DNA from: Bacteriovoracaceae bacterium
GTDB taxonomy: Bacteria; Bdellovibrionota; Bacteriovoracia; Bacteriovoracales; Bacteriovoracaceae
Direction of reading: 5' to 3'
Assembly: GCA_003245675.1 (NCBI GenBank)
Contig: QKCN01000110.1
Span: 1-52,998, forward strand
Length of the DNA stretch: 52,998 nucleotides
A model generated the notes under the pieces. The model was not told the DNA's origin. It did no database searches and saw only the letters and a list, made by a program, of their open reading frames with translations. This document shows positions 35,079-42,601 of this stretch, one piece after another (the first letter of the stretch is position 1; every line of letters starts with the position of its first letter). A program made the translations under genes and the position numbers.

Positions 35079-36113
35079 ATGAAAAAGCACCCTAATAGTG
35101 TTTGGAATTTGATGAATGAACTCAACAGTAAACAAGGGATTACTGAGGTCATTATTAATAGTCCAGAAAAGATTTTTATTGAGAAAGGGGGGCGTTTTTT
35201 CTTTCTCAATGTCAAATTAACAAAAGAGGATATTGCTGAATTTTGCCAAGATTTAGCTAGTTTAAATAGAAAGAAACTGGATATTGAAAATCCTATTCTT
35301 AACGGAAATATGGAAGATGGAAGCCGTATCAACATTGTGTTGGAGCCTTTTTCGCACGGCTGTCCTGCTGTAACCATTAGAAAATACCTCAAACATATTA
35401 CTTCTTTTGATAATGATACGAGTATTTTTGGATTAGATGATAAATGGGTTCATTTTATTCGTGTCCTAATTCAAGCGCGCTGCAATCTTGTGGTTTCGGG
35501 CGGAACAGGTGTCGGGAAAACAACCTTCCTTAATCTGTTATTGCAAGAGATTCCACAAACTCAGCGAGTGATTACGATTGAAGATACAAAGGAGCTTTCG
35601 GCCAATTTATTGAACTGGGTTTCGTTAGAAACTTCTGCAGGAAATAGCTTGCATCAGACAATTATTACAATTCGTGACTTGGTTAAAAATTCTTTGCGTA
35701 TGCGTCCCGATCGTATTGTTATTGGTGAGGTTCGAGGTGATGAAATTTTTGACCTTTTGCAGGCGATGAATACAGGTCATGATGGTTCCTTTACCACTAT
35801 CCATGCTAATGCTCCTGCCGAATGTACTTCCCGTATTGAAAACCTCTTTTTGATGGCCGGCTATGAAATGCCTGTTAAGGTTGTGCGTGAGCAAATTTCA
35901 TCCGCTTTGGATTTCATCATTCAGTTGGGCCGCGATCGTGATGGAAAGCGCGTCGTTACTCATTTCACTGAAATTTCAAATATGGAAGGGGATAAGATTT
36001 TGCTCCAAGATATTGGAAAGCATGTCAATGGAAGCCTAATGGCCACGGGGCTTGTTCCCAAACGCATGGGCGATTTAATAAAGTTTGGATTAGAGAAGGA
36101 TTTCTTTCTTTAG
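35079..36113 (+). CDS. CpaF/VirB11-type secretion ATPase
   Basis: 344 residues. The N-terminal domain (1-110) has the ITEVIINSPEKIFIEKGG pattern of CpaF/TadA. Walker A is GGTGVGKT (141-148), the Asp box IEDTKEL, Walker B RIVIGEVRGDE, and the His box FTTIHANAP. These hexameric ATPases drive Tad pilus assembly or type IV secretion. It is shorter than full CpaF because the long N-terminal extension is missing. No pilin, CpaB, TadB/C or secretin gene is nearby, so it may serve a system encoded elsewhere. Confidence 0.9.
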   Translation: MKKHPNSVWNLMNELNSKQGITEVIINSPEKIFIEKGGRFFFLNVKLTKEDIAEFCQDLASLNRKKLDIENPILNGNMEDGSRINIVLEPFSHGCPAVTIRKYLKHITSFDNDTSIFGLDDKWVHFIRVLIQARCNLVVSGGTGVGKTTFLNLLLQEIPQTQRVITIEDTKELSANLLNWVSLETSAGNSLHQTIITIRDLVKNSLRMRPDRIVIGEVRGDEIFDLLQAMNTGHDGSFTTIHANAPAECTSRIENLFLMAGYEMPVKVVREQISSALDFIIQLGRDRDGKRVVTHFTEISNMEGDKILLQDIGKHVNGSLMATGLVPKRMGDLIKFGLEKDFFL

Positions 36114-36151
36114 TTTTCGATACTTATATAGAGTAGTTTTTTCACGCTCAA

Positions 36152-36180
36152 TTGACTTTTTCCCGATTTACAACTATTTA
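36152..36180 (+). promoter_or_regulatory. Possible promoter for the small secreted protein
   Basis: TTGACT (36152-36157) is followed at 17 bp by TATTTA (36175-36180). The -35 is strong, the -10 poor. Confidence 0.35.
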
Positions 36181-36220
36181 CCGCTCTTAGATTGCATTTA
36201 AAACAATATAGGAGCGTAAA

Positions 36221-36532
36221 ATGAAAAAGTTAATATTGCTATCTTTGGTTTCCTTGCTTTTTACTTCTTCAGCTTTTGCCGCTTGGCGAGCGCAGATGAG
36301 ATTTTTTGCTTCTCCAGTTCAAATTAATGCCCAGGTTTTTAATCCCAAACCGTATCCTATTCACTGCTGGGGTAATGTCTTTGGCAGCACAATGAGAGGG
36401 GCAGTGTTGAATGCTTGGTTTAATAATGTAATTTATCCCGGAGAAGTTCGCTCTACTTTTGTTGGTATCCATGATCCTCGTTATGATCGCTTTGTTGGGC
36501 ATTGGTCTAATATTGTTTGTGAAGAATATTAA
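36221..36532 (+). CDS. Small secreted protein with two cysteines
   Basis: 103 residues with a signal peptide (about 1-20, ending SSAFA). The mature 83 residues are aromatic-rich with Cys in HCWGN and near the end in VCEEY, probably one disulfide. AGGAG precedes the ATG. It is a single-gene unit, closed by a strong terminator. I do not recognise the family. Confidence 0.75.
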   Translation: MKKLILLSLVSLLFTSSAFAAWRAQMRFFASPVQINAQVFNPKPYPIHCWGNVFGSTMRGAVLNAWFNNVIYPGEVRSTFVGIHDPRYDRFVGHWSNIVCEEY

Positions 36533-36557
36533 TAAAATTAGAAATTATTATTCATAA

Positions 36558-36590
36558 AAAAAAGCCTCTTGTTTCCAAGAGGCTTTTTTT
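36558..36590. terminator. Bidirectional rho-independent terminator
   Basis: AAAGCCTCTT (36561-36570), loop GTTTCC, AAGAGGCTTT (36577-36586), then T to 36590. A-rich sequence on the left makes it work in reverse too, for the convergent Cys-repeat gene. Confidence 0.88.
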
Positions 36591-36613
36591 ATTTAAGCGA
36601 TGAATTTTAGCTA

Positions 36614-38623
36614 TTATCTTCTTCTGCTACTACTGCCACTTCCTGAGCTTGTTCTTGAAGAAGAGCCACTGCTTCTACTGCTACTTCCTGAACTTGTGGA
36701 AGATCCGCTGCTTCTGCTTGGTGGGTTATAGCGACTTCCAGAACTACTGCTTCCAGAGCTTGTAGAAGAACCACTGCTTCTACTTGGTGGGTTATAGCGA
36801 CTTCCAGAAGATGAAGATCCAGTTGATGGGCGAGTTGTGCTTCCTGAACCAGTTGAAGGACTTGTTCTAGGCTCTGTTCTTCTTGGAGTTGAAGGACTTG
36901 TTGTACTGCCGGACCCTGTGGATGGACGAGTTGTACTTCCAGATGAAGGAGGATTATAGCGTCCACCAGTTGGGGTTCCTGTTGATGGTCGAGTTGTACT
37001 TCCTGAACCAGTTGAAGGACTTGTTCTAGGCTCTGTTCTTCTTGGAGTTGAAGGACTTGTTGTACTTCCGGACCCTGTGGATGGACGAGTTGTACTTCCA
37101 GATGAAGGAGGATTATAGCGTCCACCAGTTGGAGTTCCAGTTGAAGGACGAGTTGTGCTTCCTGAACCTGTTGAAGGGCGAGTTGTTCTTGTTGGAGGAG
37201 TTGTTACTCTAGGTGCTGGCTCTACTCTTCTGCTTGGAGGATTATAGCGTGGCCCACGAGGAGTTGTTGGAGTACTGCGATAGTCGCGGTAGTTAGGAAC
37301 AGTACTTCTGTGGTGACTTACGCAAGTTCCGTATGTTGTAGAGTAATACTCGTCAGAACGGCAGCTTCTTGTATATGTTGAGCGATAGTAAGTACAGCGA
37401 CCGGCGCGATAATCAAAGTAAGAACCATATCCACAAGATGTTGAACTGCGGTATTCACAGCGGTGAGTGTAAGGACTCAAGTATTGGTTGTATCCGCAAT
37501 TGTATTGTGTATAGATGCTGCGGCAATATCCTCTATTGTAATCATAGTATTCACCGTGACGACAGCTTTTGTATGTTGATACACAGAAGCCTCTGTAGTG
37601 ATCATAGTATTCACCGGCACGACAGTTGCTATAATAGCTATAGTATACGCAACGGTTTTGTGACCAAGAGTAATATTTTCCCATAGGACAAGAGTGAGCA
37701 ACTCTTTCACAGCGATTTGAGAAGAAATCCCATTCATAGTTCCAAGGACAGCGATAGGCTCCTGTGCGTACGCAGCGGAATTGAAAGTGGTCAAAGTAGA
37801 ATCCTACAGAACAACGAATTGATGATGGAGGATTTGGATAGCTCACACAACGATTGTAAGTAGGATCATAGAATTGATTTGCTCCACAGCTAACAGTTCC
37901 TGCGGCGGCACAATAGTGTAGGTACTCGTCATAATAGTAGCCGGGAGGACACATATACCCTTGATCGTCATTGTCATCGATTTCAATAACGTATTGCTTG
38001 TAGATTTCTCTGTTGGCATTGCTGCTGAGTTTAATGATAAAAGAGAAGAGACCCGCATCGCGAGGAGTTCCTTCAATAGTGAGTTCTCCGCGATAGTCAT
38101 CTGCACGAACCGACATTCCGGTCGGAAGATTTTGGTCAACAATGTCCATTTGGAATTGCTCTGTTGTATAAAGATTAAATTTTAGAGTTTCTTGGTAGTA
38201 GGAGTTCACTTTTCCATCTTTTAAGTTTTCATCAGCAGGAAAGAGTGTTTGGTAGCTACGAGGAAGATTGGACATAAGGCAAACTTTTTCATTGGAAACG
38301 GTTTCACCTTGATAGCTTTGTCCCTCAATGCTCAGATAAAAGCACCATTTGCCTGCGAAGGCAGGGCGACCAAAAAGAAGAAGTGATCCATATCCTGTTT
38401 CTTGTACAGACATGCCAGGAGGAAGTTCATCATCATCAACCATCCAGCGAGCTTGGTTGTCTTTAGCTGTAAACTCAATTTCTTGATATGCATCCCAATC
38501 CATATAGGTAGAGTTGCGATCGTAATCAATAACATTCGCGTTGGCGCGAAAGGCGAGAATTGTTCCTGCGAGTACTAAAAACGTCAGCCAGAAATAGCGC
38601 ATGACAATTGTTTTTGGATTCAC
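36614..38623 (-). CDS. Large secreted Cys/Tyr-repeat protein with Ser/Thr/Pro-rich tail
   Basis: 669 residues. The signal peptide covers about 1-29. Two Ig-like putative domains follow (LPPGMSVQ...GRPAFAG and LPTGMSVR...GTPRDAG). Residues about 225-440 hold ten tandem modules, each with two Cys separated by exactly 12 residues (for example CGANQFYDPTYNRC, CRAGEYYDHYRGFC), rich in Tyr. The last 200 residues are low-complexity Ser/Thr/Pro/Gly/Arg with long duplications. It is probably a surface or secreted adhesin-like protein (inference). The start is GTG 38623, with AAGGAGGT just upstream, rather than the ATG 21 bp later. A sigma-54-like promoter lies upstream. Confidence 0.75.
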   Translation of the reverse strand: MNPKTIVMRYFWLTFLVLAGTILAFRANANVIDYDRNSTYMDWDAYQEIEFTAKDNQARWMVDDDELPPGMSVQETGYGSLLLFGRPAFAGKWCFYLSIEGQSYQGETVSNEKVCLMSNLPRSYQTLFPADENLKDGKVNSYYQETLKFNLYTTEQFQMDIVDQNLPTGMSVRADDYRGELTIEGTPRDAGLFSFIIKLSSNANREIYKQYVIEIDDNDDQGYMCPPGYYYDEYLHYCAAAGTVSCGANQFYDPTYNRCVSYPNPPSSIRCSVGFYFDHFQFRCVRTGAYRCPWNYEWDFFSNRCERVAHSCPMGKYYSWSQNRCVYYSYYSNCRAGEYYDHYRGFCVSTYKSCRHGEYYDYNRGYCRSIYTQYNCGYNQYLSPYTHRCEYRSSTSCGYGSYFDYRAGRCTYYRSTYTRSCRSDEYYSTTYGTCVSHHRSTVPNYRDYRSTPTTPRGPRYNPPSRRVEPAPRVTTPPTRTTRPSTGSGSTTRPSTGTPTGGRYNPPSSGSTTRPSTGSGSTTSPSTPRRTEPRTSPSTGSGSTTRPSTGTPTGGRYNPPSSGSTTRPSTGSGSTTSPSTPRRTEPRTSPSTGSGSTTRPSTGSSSSGSRYNPPSRSSGSSTSSGSSSSGSRYNPPSRSSGSSTSSGSSSRSSGSSSRTSSGSGSSSRRR
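36729..37139 (-). repeat. Internal 159-bp and 66-bp coding duplications
   Basis: A 53-codon unit (containing PTGGRYNPPSSGSTTRPS and TPRRTEPRTSPS) occurs twice in tandem, giving a DNA period of 159 bp (for example 36870 versus 37029). A second 22-codon unit (SSSSGSRYNPPSRSSGSSTS) is repeated nearer the end. Both periods keep the frame. Confidence 0.85.
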
Positions 38624-38678
38624 TTTGACCTCCTTGATACCTAAAAAAGCTTAGATAAAGCAAAATTGCTCTCCAACT

Positions 38679-38695
38679 TGCAATCTTTGGGCCAA
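38679..38695 (-). promoter_or_regulatory. Candidate sigma-54 (RpoN) promoter
   Basis: On the minus strand the site is TTGGCCCAAAGATTGCA. GG (38693-38692) and GC (38681-38680) are exactly 10 bp apart. It differs from YTGGCACGRNNNTTGCW at two specified positions. The transcript would start near 38668, about 45 nt before the GTG at 38623. The rest of the 161-bp spacer shows no other clear element. Confidence 0.6.
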
Positions 38696-38784
38696 AAAAA
38701 CAGTGTCATTTTGTCTTCTATTAGGGGAGTCTTGATAGGAAAGTAATGTCTTGATGCGCTGCAAGGTGCCCTTTGGCGCTTTTT

Positions 38785-40083
38785 CTAAAGAAGGGCCTTC
38801 AATTGTTCAACATAGTAGGGTGTGCGCATACCAGAAAGAACATGGTCAAAACCTATTTGCAAATAGGAATTGATGGCCAAAACGGAGAGTGGAAGTTTGG
38901 AATTGGGTGGAATAATTTCTTTATTTTCCAGTTCCTTTCGGTATTCGAGCCCCCTAATTGTCATAATTTTACGCGACATGGAGAGGGCCGCATCGTAGAG
39001 CAAGAAAAAGGGTTTCATATCTTCTTCGCTCATTTCTTCTGTTCTCCAGAGCTCGGATAGAAAGGGGAAAAAATGGGAAACAAAAAGTTGATCGACTGCA
39101 TCAGAGGTTGGAAGCTTTGCCCAGATTGCCTGAAATTGTTTTAAAAAAGGAATGCTGAGAATGTTTGTCCCAGGAGACAGGCGATCGAGCTTTTTCTGCA
39201 TGCGATGCAGACAAACTGAAAATAAATCGCTCAAATCTTCTTGCGACAATTCCTCTTGCTGGTATTCGTAGGTTGCCAAACGCATTGGACCTTCGGGAGT
39301 TAAGGCATTTAGTGGGCGATTGACAATACTAATAAGCTTGTTGGATTTGATAACATCAAGAAGAGATTGTCCATCGTAGTGTGGTTCAATGGCGTTGGTT
39401 TCTAAAAAATTGAAAGGGAATTGTACTATTTTAAAATGGTGACTTGATGAAATCTCATTGAGAATTTTTAGCACCGTATTGAGGTTTACTGATTGGGGAT
39501 GACTGGTCGGAAATGGTAAATGATTAGAACTCAAACCATAGTAACGGATTTTTCCTTCAGCGACTTTTTCCTCCAAAAACGTAAAAGCTTTTTTAAGTCT
39601 TTCACAAAAATCTTCTTGATTGAGCGATGAATTTTTCTTATCGGAGAAGTAGTACTCTGGATTATGCAGCAGAAAGCAATCGAGCTTGCTGCGATTGAGG
39701 CGTTCCAGAGACAGCTCCAGTTGTTGGGCCAAAAAGTCTGGATGAATGCAGTGAAGCAACTTATCGTGGATAAAAACGGTTTCTTTTTCAAGTGATGCTG
39801 CTGTCGTGCTTAGTTTGCGTAAGGCTTCCCACTCTTTAATAATATGGCCTTGAATATATCCTGCCTTGGAGCAAATGAAGATGGGGGTGTCGGGAAATTC
39901 ACTGATGACTTGCCCGATTAGTGTTTCTGATTCGCCGTTGGTGTAATTGGTTGATGTATCGATAAGATTAACACCGCTATTTATGGCAAGTCGTAGCGCT
40001 TCTTTATGCTGTTCCGAGCGAGGGGATATTCGATATCCTCCAAATCCTAGCTTTGAAATATGTTCCAGTTCTAGTTCTTTCAT
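38785..40083 (-). CDS. Aldo/keto reductase-family protein
   Basis: 432 residues, longer than the usual 320. The AKR barrel is in the first 280 residues: GFGGYRIS, DTSTNYTNGESE (catalytic Asp and Tyr), ICSKAGY (Lys) and FLLHNPEY (His), with GLSSN later. The C-terminal 130 residues are an extra helical region. It probably reduces a carbonyl with NADPH; the substrate is unknown. It starts 12 bp after the namZ-like gene on the same strand, which suggests a role in sugar or amino-sugar handling (inference). Confidence 0.82.
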   Translation of the reverse strand: MKELELEHISKLGFGGYRISPRSEQHKEALRLAINSGVNLIDTSTNYTNGESETLIGQVISEFPDTPIFICSKAGYIQGHIIKEWEALRKLSTTAASLEKETVFIHDKLLHCIHPDFLAQQLELSLERLNRSKLDCFLLHNPEYYFSDKKNSSLNQEDFCERLKKAFTFLEEKVAEGKIRYYGLSSNHLPFPTSHPQSVNLNTVLKILNEISSSHHFKIVQFPFNFLETNAIEPHYDGQSLLDVIKSNKLISIVNRPLNALTPEGPMRLATYEYQQEELSQEDLSDLFSVCLHRMQKKLDRLSPGTNILSIPFLKQFQAIWAKLPTSDAVDQLFVSHFFPFLSELWRTEEMSEEDMKPFFLLYDAALSMSRKIMTIRGLEYRKELENKEIIPPNSKLPLSVLAINSYLQIGFDHVLSGMRTPYYVEQLKALL

Positions 40084-40095
40084 CCTCGCTATGGC

Positions 40096-41313
40096 CTAAT
40101 AAAGTAATAACTCATTTCTTCTCTTTAAAAATGAGAGGAAGCGAGCGTCCTCTGCAATTTGAGTGAGAATCATTTCGACAGGAGTAAGTTTATTGAGTTC
40201 TTGTCTGATCCAGCGCTGTCCAACAAAACGATCAAAGAAACTTTTTATGATTAGCTTTTCACCTAGCTCCTCTTTTAGGATGGAAATGGTTGTCAGTAGA
40301 AGAGGGAGAGAGGCAATTTCTTGCTCATTATTTATAATAATTTTAAAGCCATTGCAGATTTGTCCTTCATATTCGCGTCTTGTAACGAGCCAAGAAACCG
40401 TTTGAAATTGAATATGTTCAAATTGTCGATTGAGTTTGGCAACAATGCGTGTTGCTTCTGCTGGAGAAATCCAAGGAGCACCATAATATTCAAATGCTTT
40501 TGAATTTTCTTTCCCACGTCCGACGGCCAAGTTGAGCGCTTCAAGTGGTCCCAGCAGGGAATAGAAGAGTGCTTGCTCACTTCTTTCGAGGGCCGGAGAG
40601 GGGGGAATCCAATTGAGACCAGTGTCTTCCCATTGCATTTTGCGGTCCCAGTTTTTCATTTTAATAACATGTAAATCGGCGTTGATATTAAGTTCACTAT
40701 TAAACCAAAAAGCCAGCTCTCCCATCGTCATTCCGTGGCGCATTGGTGTATTGGCAAAAGAGACGAGATTGTTTTCTAGTTCTGGCTCCAGCATAGGCCC
40801 CATAACTTGTACACCGCCAATGGGGTTAGGACGATCTAAAATGTAGACGGGAACATTATTTTCGGCAGCGGCCCTTATTGCCTTGGCCATAGTGGCGCCG
40901 TAAGTATAAAAGCGCATGCCGACATCCTGTAAATCAATGAGTAGGGCATCGATTTGTGCAAGCTGTGCTGGCTCAGGGGCACTTCTGGTCTGCGAGTAGA
41001 GAGAATAAACGGGAAGTCCCGTGATGGGATCAGTGCTATCTCCAACGTAGTCATCATCGTGAGTGCGAAAACCGTGTTCAGGAGAGAAAATCATTTTGAG
41101 GTCGAGACGCGGATCTTGGAAGATTAGATCAACTGAATTTTGTCCCGCTTGGGATACACTGGCCTTATGGGCGATAATACCAAGGCGTTGATGAACGAGA
41201 GTGGTAATTTCAGCCTCTGTAAAGAGTTGATCAATTCCTAGCTGAACTTTTCCCCAGGCTAATTGGCCGGCAGAGCAAAAAAGGATTGTGATTATTGAAA
41301 GTATTTTCTTCAT
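40096..41313 (-). CDS. Exo-beta-N-acetylmuramidase NamZ-type protein (DUF1343)
   Basis: 405 residues with a signal peptide (about 1-21). Family marks are GIIAHKASVSQAG, FSPEHGFR (with the conserved Glu), DLQDVGMRFYTYGATM, VYILDRPNPIGG and TPMRHGMTMGEL. Characterised NamZ proteins release MurNAc from the non-reducing end of peptidoglycan glycans. Start ATG 41313 gives the signal peptide directly and has GGAAGG upstream; an in-frame ATG ten codons earlier has neither. The signal peptide places it in the periplasm, to act on its own wall turnover or, in a predator, on prey wall fragments. Confidence 0.88.
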   Translation of the reverse strand: MKKILSIITILFCSAGQLAWGKVQLGIDQLFTEAEITTLVHQRLGIIAHKASVSQAGQNSVDLIFQDPRLDLKMIFSPEHGFRTHDDDYVGDSTDPITGLPVYSLYSQTRSAPEPAQLAQIDALLIDLQDVGMRFYTYGATMAKAIRAAAENNVPVYILDRPNPIGGVQVMGPMLEPELENNLVSFANTPMRHGMTMGELAFWFNSELNINADLHVIKMKNWDRKMQWEDTGLNWIPPSPALERSEQALFYSLLGPLEALNLAVGRGKENSKAFEYYGAPWISPAEATRIVAKLNRQFEHIQFQTVSWLVTRREYEGQICNGFKIIINNEQEIASLPLLLTTISILKEELGEKLIIKSFFDRFVGQRWIRQELNKLTPVEMILTQIAEDARFLSFLKRRNELLLY

Positions 41314-41426
41314 GTTCCTTCCAAAAAGAGTTAATTTAGTCATCCCAGATGACTATGCCTTAAGCTTGCTTATAGGGCAACCGTGGCATCTTAATTACTT
41401 GTTTTTTTAACATAGAGGAGCGCTAA

Positions 41427-41657
41427 GTGGTCGATAGAAGGACAGATATGTCAGCGAATGTCAGCCCCAAATATTATGTAGATGAAAACTGCATTGCCTG
41501 TTGTGCGTGTGTTTTAGAAGCCCCTTTGCTTTTTGCAATTGATGAAGATCAAGGAATTGCGCTTGTTGTTCGTCAGCCTCAGAATGAGCAAGAATTGTCT
41601 TTAATGCAAGCCACCCTTGAGCTTTGTCCGGTGGGCGCCATTAGAGATGATTCTTAA
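41427..41657 (+). CDS. Single-cluster 4Fe-4S ferredoxin
   Basis: 76 residues. The cluster ligands are Cys in CIACCACV (CxxCxxC) and the distal Cys in LCPVGAI. One-cluster ferredoxins of this kind carry single electrons; the partner is unknown. GTG 41427 has GAGGAG 6 nt upstream; an in-frame ATG at 41448 also has AAGG 6 nt before it, so either start is possible, and the fold is complete from both. The 3' end overlaps the convergent glycosylase gene by 17 bp. Confidence 0.9.
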   Translation: MVDRRTDMSANVSPKYYVDENCIACCACVLEAPLLFAIDEDQGIALVVRQPQNEQELSLMQATLELCPVGAIRDDS

Positions 41658-42363
41658 GTTCACAATTTTGCGCATAAGGCTTTTTGGAATAATGACGCTT
41701 GGCATGTGCAACCAAGAGTGCATGAAATTCCTGATAGATGTTTGTATTCGGGGCAATGGATGTCATCATTAACTCTTGTGCTTCATCATAGCTGGAGTTT
41801 GGAGAGACTAATTTGAGTTCTCTTAAAATACGTTGGGTATAAGCATCTATTACAAAGATGGGCCGCTTATAGGCATAGAGCAAAATAGAGTCGGCCGTCT
41901 CTGGACCAAGCCCCCAAATTTCGAGCAATTCTTGGCGAGAAGGTATTTTCTTTTTCCATTTCTGGAAAGCAGTTAAGAAGAAAATAATTTTTTTAAATTT
42001 TTGATTAAAGTAACCAGCTGGACGAATTGCATTTTTAAAAGATTCTTCTTCTAATTGCAGTAATTTGTTTAAAGAAAAATGAGTAAGCTTCTTGAGGTTC
42101 CAAAGAGCCTTTTCGACTTGATGCCAACTGGTATTTTGAGTGAGGATTGCCCCAAGGGCCATCTCGATCAACTCTTTTTGATTGTGAGGAAAAGAATAAT
42201 CTTGTGGGTGATAGTTTTGGGCGGGTTTTTCCAGCGATTTCATTATGGGCCACCAGCCTTGAGGACCATATTCTTTAAAAAGAATTTTATAGAGTTGCTT
42301 AATTTTTTCTTTTTTTGTTCGCACGATGCTTCTTCTGGCGATCTTCTTTAGACTCTTTTTCAT
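41641..42363 (-). CDS. HhH-GPD DNA glycosylase, MagIII-like, without Fe-S ligands
   Basis: 240 residues. It has the endonuclease III fold: GAILTQNTSW, the helix-hairpin-helix IWGLGPETADSI and the catalytic Asp in FVIDAYTQRI. The Lys that gives Nth its lyase activity (GVGRKTA) is Glu here, so a monofunctional base glycosylase is expected, as for 3-methyladenine glycosylase III. The C-terminus (HYSKKPYAQNCELKNHL) aligns with the 4Fe-4S loop but keeps only one Cys. The start is uncertain: no good ribosome binding site is present, and GTG 42324 is an alternative. Confidence 0.82.
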   Translation of the reverse strand: MKKSLKKIARRSIVRTKKEKIKQLYKILFKEYGPQGWWPIMKSLEKPAQNYHPQDYSFPHNQKELIEMALGAILTQNTSWHQVEKALWNLKKLTHFSLNKLLQLEEESFKNAIRPAGYFNQKFKKIIFFLTAFQKWKKKIPSRQELLEIWGLGPETADSILLYAYKRPIFVIDAYTQRILRELKLVSPNSSYDEAQELMMTSIAPNTNIYQEFHALLVAHAKRHYSKKPYAQNCELKNHL

Positions 42364-42478
42364 CTTGTTCTGTTGCTAGTTTAGAAAAACGAGAGCTTTT
42401 GAATGGGCTTTTTTGTATAAATACGACTCGCTTTCCAGATAGAAGTATAGATGCGGGTCCAAGTTTTACTGCTTTCAT
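42299..42478 (-). CDS. Possible tiny basic protein overlapping the glycosylase start
   Basis: 59 residues from ATG 42478; a TTG just before it is an alternative. AAGGA lies 7-10 nt upstream, a better site than the glycosylase has. The first 25 residues (MKAVKLGPASILLSGKRVVF) are strand-like and the rest is very basic and charged (DRQKKHRANKKRKN), as in nucleic-acid-binding peptides. It overlaps the start of the glycosylase frame by 65 bp, so translation of the two may be coupled. Confidence 0.5.
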   Translation of the reverse strand: MKAVKLGPASILLSGKRVVFIQKSPFKSSRFSKLATEQDEKESKEDRQKKHRANKKRKN

Positions 42479-42515
42479 CAATTATTTGTCCTTATATTTC
42501 ATAACGTCATGACAC

Positions 42516-42596
42516 CTCATAAATATGAGCATTAATTTTAAAAAATCAAGTCTTCTGATTATTTTGTTGAAAAAGAATTATATCTCATTAAGATAT
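42516..42596. promoter_or_regulatory. Two dyads in the divergent spacer before the methyltransferase
   Basis: CTCATAAATATGAG (42516-42529) is a perfect 14-bp palindrome. ATATCT-N5-AGATAT (42580-42596) is a second perfect dyad, ending 5 bp before the ATG at 42602 and overlapping a candidate -10 (TAAGAT, 42589-42594, 16 bp after TTGAAA). Confidence 0.4.
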
Positions 42597-42601
42597 GGGG
42601 C

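Noticed and set aside
36607-37125. A 172-codon minus-strand frame rich in Gln, Leu and Val
   Set aside because: It is the out-of-frame shadow of the Ser/Thr/Pro repeat tail of the Cys-repeat gene.
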